Shown piece after piece: positions 58,665-64,000 of a stretch of DNA of 64,000 bases. Source of the DNA: Sarcophilus harrisii (Eukaryota > Chordata > Mammalia > Dasyuromorphia > Dasyuridae); contig NC_045427.1 in NCBI RefSeq assembly GCF_902635505.1, positions 58,864,539 to 58,928,538 on the forward strand, given 5' to 3'. A program made the translations under genes and the position numbers. Positions within the stretch are counted from its first letter, which is position 1. Each line of letters opens with the position of its first letter. The notes under the pieces are model-generated. The model was not told the origin of the DNA and made no database searches. It saw nothing but the letters and a program-made list of their open reading frames with translations.

Positions 58665-59124
58665 AAAATTTTTAATAATGGCTTTTATTTTCAAAGTACA
58701 TGCAAATGTTTTCAACATTCACCTTTGCAAAACCTTGCCTTATATGATTTCTTATAGCACAAAAATTGTATATTACATTCATAATAATATAATTCATTAA
58801 GTGATGGACTAATTGATGACTGTTCCTTGGTTTTTACTTCTTAACTACAACAAAAATAGCTGCTAAAATATTTTTGTACAAATCCTTTCTCCCCCCCCCC
58901 TTTTTGATCTCTTTGGGGGATAGGCCTAGTTGTGAAATCCCTGGGTCAAAGTGAGTTTAATGACTTTTGGGAGTGGTTCCAAAGTGCTTTTCAAAAATGG
59001 CAGGATCAATTCAGAACTACACCAGCAGTTCATCTTTGGAAGCTCCTCCAACAATTGTAATCTTTTTTTTTTTTTTTTGTCAACTTTACAGGTATAAAGT
59101 GGAACCTCAGAGTTACTTTAATTT
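58665..59124 (-). repeat. L1 3'-end fragments (minus strand), abutted by a SINE
   Basis: GGCTTTTATTTTCAAAGTAC and TTCAACATTCACCTTTGCAA are the reversed 3' terminus. GATCTCTTTGGGGGATAGGC, GAAATCCCTGGGTCAAAG and ACACCAGCAGTTCATC belong to more internal L1 sequence. A T(17) run lies at about 59063-59079. The SINE begins at about 59125. Confidence 0.7.
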
Positions 59125-59390
59125 CCATTTCTTGGGCAGCTAGATAGATAGAGTGTCATGTTTGTAGTCAGCAAGATTCATTTTCCTGAGTTGAAATCCA
59201 GTCTCAGACACTTACTAGCTGAGTCACCTGGGAAAGTTATTTATCCTCTTTGCCTCAGTTTCCTCATGTGTAAAATGAGCTGCAGAAGGAAATGGAAAAC
59301 TACTCCAGTATTTCTGTCCCCCCAAACCCCAAATGGTTCACAAAGAATCAGACATGACTGAAAAATGACTGGACAACAACAAAATGTTAC
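59125..59390 (+). repeat. Full-length marsupial SINE inserted at the end of the L1 fragment
   Basis: TGGGCAGCTAGATAGATAGA, TGAGTTGAAATCCAGTCTCA, CAGTTTCCTCATGTGTAAAA, then AATCAGACATGACTGAAAAA and ACAACAACAAAA at the 3' end. Confidence 0.75.
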
Positions 59391-59416
59391 TGTTAGACAT
59401 TGTACAAGTTGACAGT

Positions 59417-59421
59417 AAAAA

Positions 59422-59455
<34 letters not shown>
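59417..59455. repeat. A-run followed by (AT)n
   Basis: A(14), then about 12 AT units. Confidence 0.9.
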
Positions 59456-59460
<5 letters not shown>

Positions 59461-60359
59461 CACATATAAACAGAGTAGATTCTGCTCTTAAGGAGCTCCC
59501 ATTTCATCAGATAATAGCCATGGGATTTATGTAGGGTAAATATTATCCCCATTTTGCAGAGAAGAAAAGTGGGGCTCAGAAATATTGACATCTGTCCTTC
59601 TTCTCTTACAGTATTATAAATCTTTAAATGAATTGTAGATTATCAGTGGTGAAATGAGCAGATTTCCGGTTCAATTTTATCTCTGTGCAGGGGAGTCTCA
59701 GTTCTCTGTATCTAACACTTCTTCTCCTACATCCTGACCTTATTTTAAAAAAAGATAAAAGAACTATATGACAATATTGCTCCCCAGCTTGTTTTCTTAC
59801 CTATAAAATGGTTATAATTCTATTTGTACTACATACTTCAAGTTTGTTGTGACAAGGAAACTGTTTAGTAATTTTTAAAATGTCATGCAAATAAGTGTTA
59901 AATTTCTTGTTTTGGAGGCAGGTATGATATATTGGAAAGATCACTAAATCCAGATTCAGCAGACCTGATTTTCAGAACCATAACAAGGTTGGAGCTTTGT
60001 TCTAAGGTGCCGACATTTGGAGGGAATTGATAGCACTTGAACCACTTCAGCAGCTAGAAACAACTGAGCTTAGCACCAAGTTAGAAAAAAATAAGTTAAA
60101 ACAAGGAAGCTTCCTACCCTTGTTTGCCACACCCAGCTAAGTTCTAATTCCCCTAAGTCAGAAGATATGGAATTTAGAACCAAGGAGCAATGAAGCCTAG
60201 AGTAAGGAAGATTAGGAATTAATGACCTGTCCTGATATAGTGAGATGGATGAATTGTACAGCCCTCTTTTTTGGAAGAGGGGCTGACTAACTTGCCCTGA
60301 CTCCTTTTTATGCTTTGGGATAGAGAGAATTTTAACTAAATGGTTGATTTAGGCTAGAA

Positions 60360-60539
60360 CAGAGCTTCTTAAACTTTTCTCACATGATCCTTTTTTGCCC
60401 CAAAAATTTTTATGCAACCCTAAGTATATAGGTCTATAAAATAGGTATCCAAATCAAACATTTACTGAAAATAAATCATAACTTTACAACTCTCATATTC
60501 AGTTATAATCCTCCTTAAACCTTAAAGTTTAAGAAGCTG
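60360..60539. mobile_element. hAT-like non-autonomous DNA transposon, copy 3
   Basis: CAGAGCTTCTTAAACTTT at the left and AAAGTTTAAGAAGCTG at the right form inverted ends of about 15 bp. The interior ACATTTACTGAAAATAAATC and CAACTCTCATATTCAGTTA matches the copy at 25328. The best preserved of the three. Confidence 0.7.
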
Positions 60540-61250
60540 GAGTCTGGAATGATGGAAGAAACTCATTGAGAAGATGAAGTTCACTACAAAGTGGGGGCTT
60601 GCTTGATTGTAGTCTTTTCCTTTTGGAGGGGGCAATTCAGATAGGAGGAATAGATCAACTCCCGGGAAAGATGGCATCCCTCTGGGAGGCAAGAGGTGAT
60701 ATATAGACTATTTATGGATTAGAGTGTGAGTCTTCACTTTTTTTTGCCAGATTAAATGAAGTTTGTGCAATATTAAATATCTTATTAGCCTGAGTGTTTG
60801 CAAGGGGAATTCAAAATCTCTTTTCCTTTTTTATTGAGACCTAGATAGGAGTCAGATTCTGATGTTCTCAGGGGATGTCCTGGGGAGGAGAAAAAACACT
60901 CACATTCTGATTTTCTCTGAGGAAATCCTGGGTGTCAGCATGAGCTAACAAGATTGTCGTAAGAAGCTTCTCAAGAGTAAAACTTGCTGGTGTGTGCACA
61001 GAGCATCAATTCTAAGCCATGAATTACATATGTATAATGAAGATTGAACCCCTGGGGAGCCTGCTTGTTTCTGGCTGCCTAGAGCCCTTTTTTCCATTAG
61101 TACTCTCAGTGCCAGGGCCAGTGATGTACATGGATCCAGGCCCAGACCCAGGCTTAGTCATACATACATGCAGATACATACATGGTACTAGCCAATATTC
61201 CAATGGGTTTTCAGATGTCCTTTGAGTGGTTATCATTGAAGGCTGCTTTC
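60540..61250. other. Unassigned stretch upstream of CDH5
   Basis: No gene and no repeat I can name. Facing open frames at 61019-61225 and 61024-61236 arise from a GGGCCAGTG...CCAGGCCCAGACCC stretch and lack any domain. Confidence 0.4.
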
Positions 61251-61269
61251 TATATCATAGCATTTTAGG

Positions 61270-61900
61270 AAAGATATTAATAATCGCTGGGATTTATATG
61301 GTGCCTTAAAGTTTGCCGAGTACATCTGTTTTATATAGCTGACATTTCTACAATATTGACAGTTGTGTCCCAGGCACTGTGCTAAGCACGTTACAATTGT
61401 TATCTCATTTGATCCTTATAACCAACCTAGGAGGTACATCTTCTAGAGAGAAGGGCCTTGTTTAAGATCACAGGACTAGTAAGTATTTGAAGGAAGATTC
61501 AAACCGAGGGCTTCTTGAATTACAAACTTGGACATTTGGGGGATGCCCTACTTGTGATTTGACTCTGTGGTGGTGATTCATTCAATGAAGTCTTTGGGAT
61601 ATTGTGTGGGTTCTAACAAAACAAAACAAAACTAATTCCCATCGACCATCATGTTGTAGGTAATTGGTAGCACAGTGATTAGAGTGCTGGGCACAGAGTC
61701 AGGAAGATCCAAGTGGCCTCTGACATCTACTAGTTGGATGACCTTGGTAAGTCACTTAACATGAGTGTCTCAGTTATTTCATCTGTAAAATGGGGATAAT
61801 AATATAGCACTCACCTCCCAGGATTGTTATGAGGTCAAATGAAATAATAATTGTAAAGCACTTAGCACAGTACCTGGCACATAATAGGTGCTATGTTAAT
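61270..61900. repeat. SINE pair
   Basis: About 61270-61520 on the minus strand (THER/MIR-like) and about 61655-61900 on the plus strand (GGTAGCACAGTGATTAGAGT to ACATAATAGGTGCTATGT). Confidence 0.65.
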
Positions 61901-61979
61901 GTGCATGTGCACAGAAACCTTGAGTCTTTTTTTAGGGGATTCTAGACCTGGAAGAGAGCTCAGCACAAAATGCTAGAGG

Positions 61980-62250
61980 AGTCCCCTCCTTTTATTTGGG
62001 TGAGAAAAGTGGGTTAAATGCTTCTCCTCTACAGGACCATGCTCTCTCTAATTTTCTTTTGTCAGTAAGACCTGGAGGAAAAAAGTCACAAGAGGCTGGG
62101 AGCCTATCACTTGGGTTCCCTCCCCCACCTCTCGCGGTCATTGTGGCCTCCTCTCTGGGTCAGTAATCAGGGCTGTGCTGTTTCAATCTCTGCTTCCTGC
62201 CCTTTTCCTCGGCTTCCTCACTGACTGGATTGCAATTTCCTGAGCTCCCT
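61980..62250. other. Repeat-free GC-richer block upstream of CDH5
   Basis: Contains CACAAGAGGCTGGGAGC, CCCCCACCTCTCGCGGTCAT and CTTCCTCACTGACTGG. No gene. Possibly a conserved non-coding block, but this cannot be decided from one sequence. Confidence 0.25.
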
Positions 62251-62251
62251 G

Positions 62252-62253
<2 letters not shown>

Positions 62254-62295
<42 letters not shown>

Positions 62296-62420
62296 GAGAG
62301 AGAGAGAGAGAGACAGAGAGAGACAGAGAGACACACACATAGCGAGAAACAGACAGAAAGACAGAGGGACAGTAAGAGACACAGAGAAACAGAAGGAGGA
62401 AAAGAGAGAGACAAGAAAAG
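62254..62420. repeat. (TG)n followed by (GA)n/(ACAG)n microsatellite
   Basis: (TG)18 at about 62254-62290, then GA and ACAGAG units to about 62420. Confidence 0.95.
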
Positions 62421-62509
62421 GAACTGAGAAACAGACAAAGGTATCACAGAAAGTTAGAACTAGGAAGGAACTTTAAAATCATCTATTTCAGCCCTTTCAT
62501 TTGACACAT

Positions 62510-63700
62510 GAGGAAGTAATAATAATAAAAGCTAACATAACATAAGGCTTACTATGTGCCCAGAACTACATGTGAAGTACTTTACAATTAAGAATTCATT
62601 TGATCCTTCTAACAATCTTGGGAGGTAAATGCGATTATTCTCATTTTTAACAGGGCAAGAAGCTGACTTGCTTAGGATCACAAAGCTAGTGTGTGAAGTT
62701 GTATTTGAATTCAGATCTTCCTGACTATAGGCTCGTTACTTTATCCCATATTTCCCTTTCTCCTCATTCCAGCAGCTTCCCCTACCTGAGGAATAAGTTT
62801 GGTCTAGTAGAAAAGAAGCTGAATTTAAAAGTTAGAACACTTGGATTCGAATCCTGACTCACTTAGTGGAGTCACTTTGGGCAAATTTCTCATTTGTCTC
62901 AGTTTCCTCCTCTGTAAAATGGAACTACATGGTGTCAAAGGTTCCATCTACCTCTGAATTATCTGATTAGTCAATAAGCATTTATTTAGAACTTAACAGG
63001 TGTCAGTTCCTGAGCTAAGTGCATAAAGATAGAGAAAAATATGAACAATTCCCTCCCTTTTAAAAAAAGCATCTTACTTTCTAATGGGGGAGACAATATA
63101 AACATCTCTCCGGTAAGAACATTCATAATATATAAAGGATGAATACATGATATTTTTGGGAAAATAAGTGCTTACAGTGGGGGATGGGTGGAAGGGAGAG
63201 CTCAGAAGAATCTTCATTAGCCATTGAGTTAAATTTTAAAGGAAATCAGTGATTCTAAGAGGTGGAGATGAGAAAAGAGTAGAGATAATTTCATTACTTT
63301 AAAAAAAGTTCTACTTGCTAGAATTGCCTGAAAATTGCACTCATTGGCCTGATGATTAATAGATGGTCCATGGCTAACCCACTAGGCTGATATGGTTCAA
63401 AAGGATGACTTGTGATTAGCATCACGGCAGAACATTAAGCCTTGGAGAACATTAGAACAGAGAGTGGTAGTGTTGGAAGGGGTTTAGGGGATATAATATT
63501 AGAACCCTAGAGCTCATTTTATAGAATAAGAAAATGGGGGTCAGAGAAAGATTCTCCAACGTCACAAAGAGGGATCATAGAATCAGAGACTGAAATGGGG
63601 AGAATAACAGCAGTCATCTCCCAGGGTCCTTGGGAGGATCGAATGATGTATTATATCTGTAAAAGGACCTTAGCACAGTGTCTGGCCCTGTAGAAATGTG
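62510..63700. repeat. SINE and old dispersed repeats
   Basis: About 62510-62760 is SINE/MIR-like on the minus strand. 62805-62965 is a SINE on the plus strand. 62965-63300 is an old dispersed repeat (AATAAGCATTTATTTAGAAC). About 63590-63700 is a SINE 3' part on the plus strand. Confidence 0.6.
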
Positions 63701-63830
63701 TACTCCCTTCCTGGTCTAACATTTTATAACCAAAGATTCCTTACAGCTCAGAAATTTAATGTTCTAAGATTCCTTTTAGCTCTCATATTTCATGTTCTAA
63801 ATTATCCCCCCATAACTTTATGTGTCCTAA
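63700..63830. repeat. Degenerate TTCTAAGATTCCTTTTAGCTC minisatellite
   Basis: About four units of the family seen at 36595-37040. The 86-residue frame across it is not a gene. Confidence 0.6.
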
Positions 63831-64000
63831 CATTGCTTATAACTCTAAGGGTCTATTTCCATGTCTTTGAGCAGTATTGCCAGGGCTTGCAAAAGGCAGG
63901 AAGGTATACTGGCAGTAGAAGATATAATAGCAAGTTCCTTCTCAGTGACTCCTTGTGACCTTGGTCAACTCTATAATCTTACGGGGTCTCAGTTTCCTCA

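Noticed and set aside
26834-59390. tRNA-like heads with B-box GTTCAAATC in many copies
   Set aside because: They are heads of tRNA-derived SINEs, not tRNA genes; no cloverleaf or anticodon arm is intact.
62160-62476. Overlapping frames on both strands (VCVCVC, ERERER, HTHTHT)
   Set aside because: Translations of the TG and GA microsatellites.
1-64000. Endogenous retrovirus, LTR element, Polinton or CRISPR array
   Set aside because: No paired LTRs, primer-binding site, gag/pol-like frame, capsid-like frame or spaced direct-repeat array was seen on either strand.

Overview
This window is vertebrate nuclear DNA, almost certainly from a marsupial. It carries one protein-coding gene, CDH5 (cadherin-5, VE-cadherin, the adherens-junction cadherin of endothelial cells), entirely on the minus strand. 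All twelve expected exons can be placed. The eleven coding exons join in frame with consistent splice phases into a 791-residue protein (human: 784). The marsupial assignment rests on dense tRNA-like SINEs with the 'GGGCAGCTAGGTGGC' head and 'TGTGTGACCCTGGGCAAGTCACTTAA' style body, marsupial-type L1 3' tails, and many old L2, CR1/L3 and MIR-like fragments. I could not decide between American and Australian lineages.

Layout, from low to high coordinates. Positions 1-9539 are intergenic DNA downstream of CDH5, made of L1, L2, CR1/L3 and SINE fragments. Positions 9540-12618 are a long CDH5 3'UTR whose poly(A) signal and last ~200 bases resemble the end of the human mRNA as I remember it. Exons 12 to 2 lie between 12619 and 33656. 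Intron 1 (33657-56967, 23.3 kb) is repeat-rich but holds three repeat-poor islands with endothelial-type motif clusters (about 37.08-37.56, 43.73-44.24 and 51.04-51.42 kb). Exon 1 (non-coding) ends at the donor at 56968. The promoter above it carries the FOX:ETS composite motif known for endothelial genes. Positions 57.26-64 kb are upstream flank with SINEs, an L1 remnant, a hAT-like element and simple repeats.

The most unusual feature is in intron 7. A 505-bp block (21165-21669) interrupts an old L2 and appears to be assembled entirely from three other CDH5 introns: 21 bp matching 19072-19092, 291 bp matching 23903-24193 in inverted orientation (about 98% identical, no indels), and 194 bp identical to 18301-18494. 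This looks like a serial template-switching insertion. It leaves near-identical inverted repeats on either side of exons 6 and 7, and identical direct repeats on either side of exons 8 and 9. A second, more diverged inverted repeat lies in intron 1 (45338-45481 and 46474-46607).

I found no second protein-coding gene, tRNA gene, CRISPR array or recognisable endogenous retrovirus. The remaining open frames lie in repeats or simple sequence.
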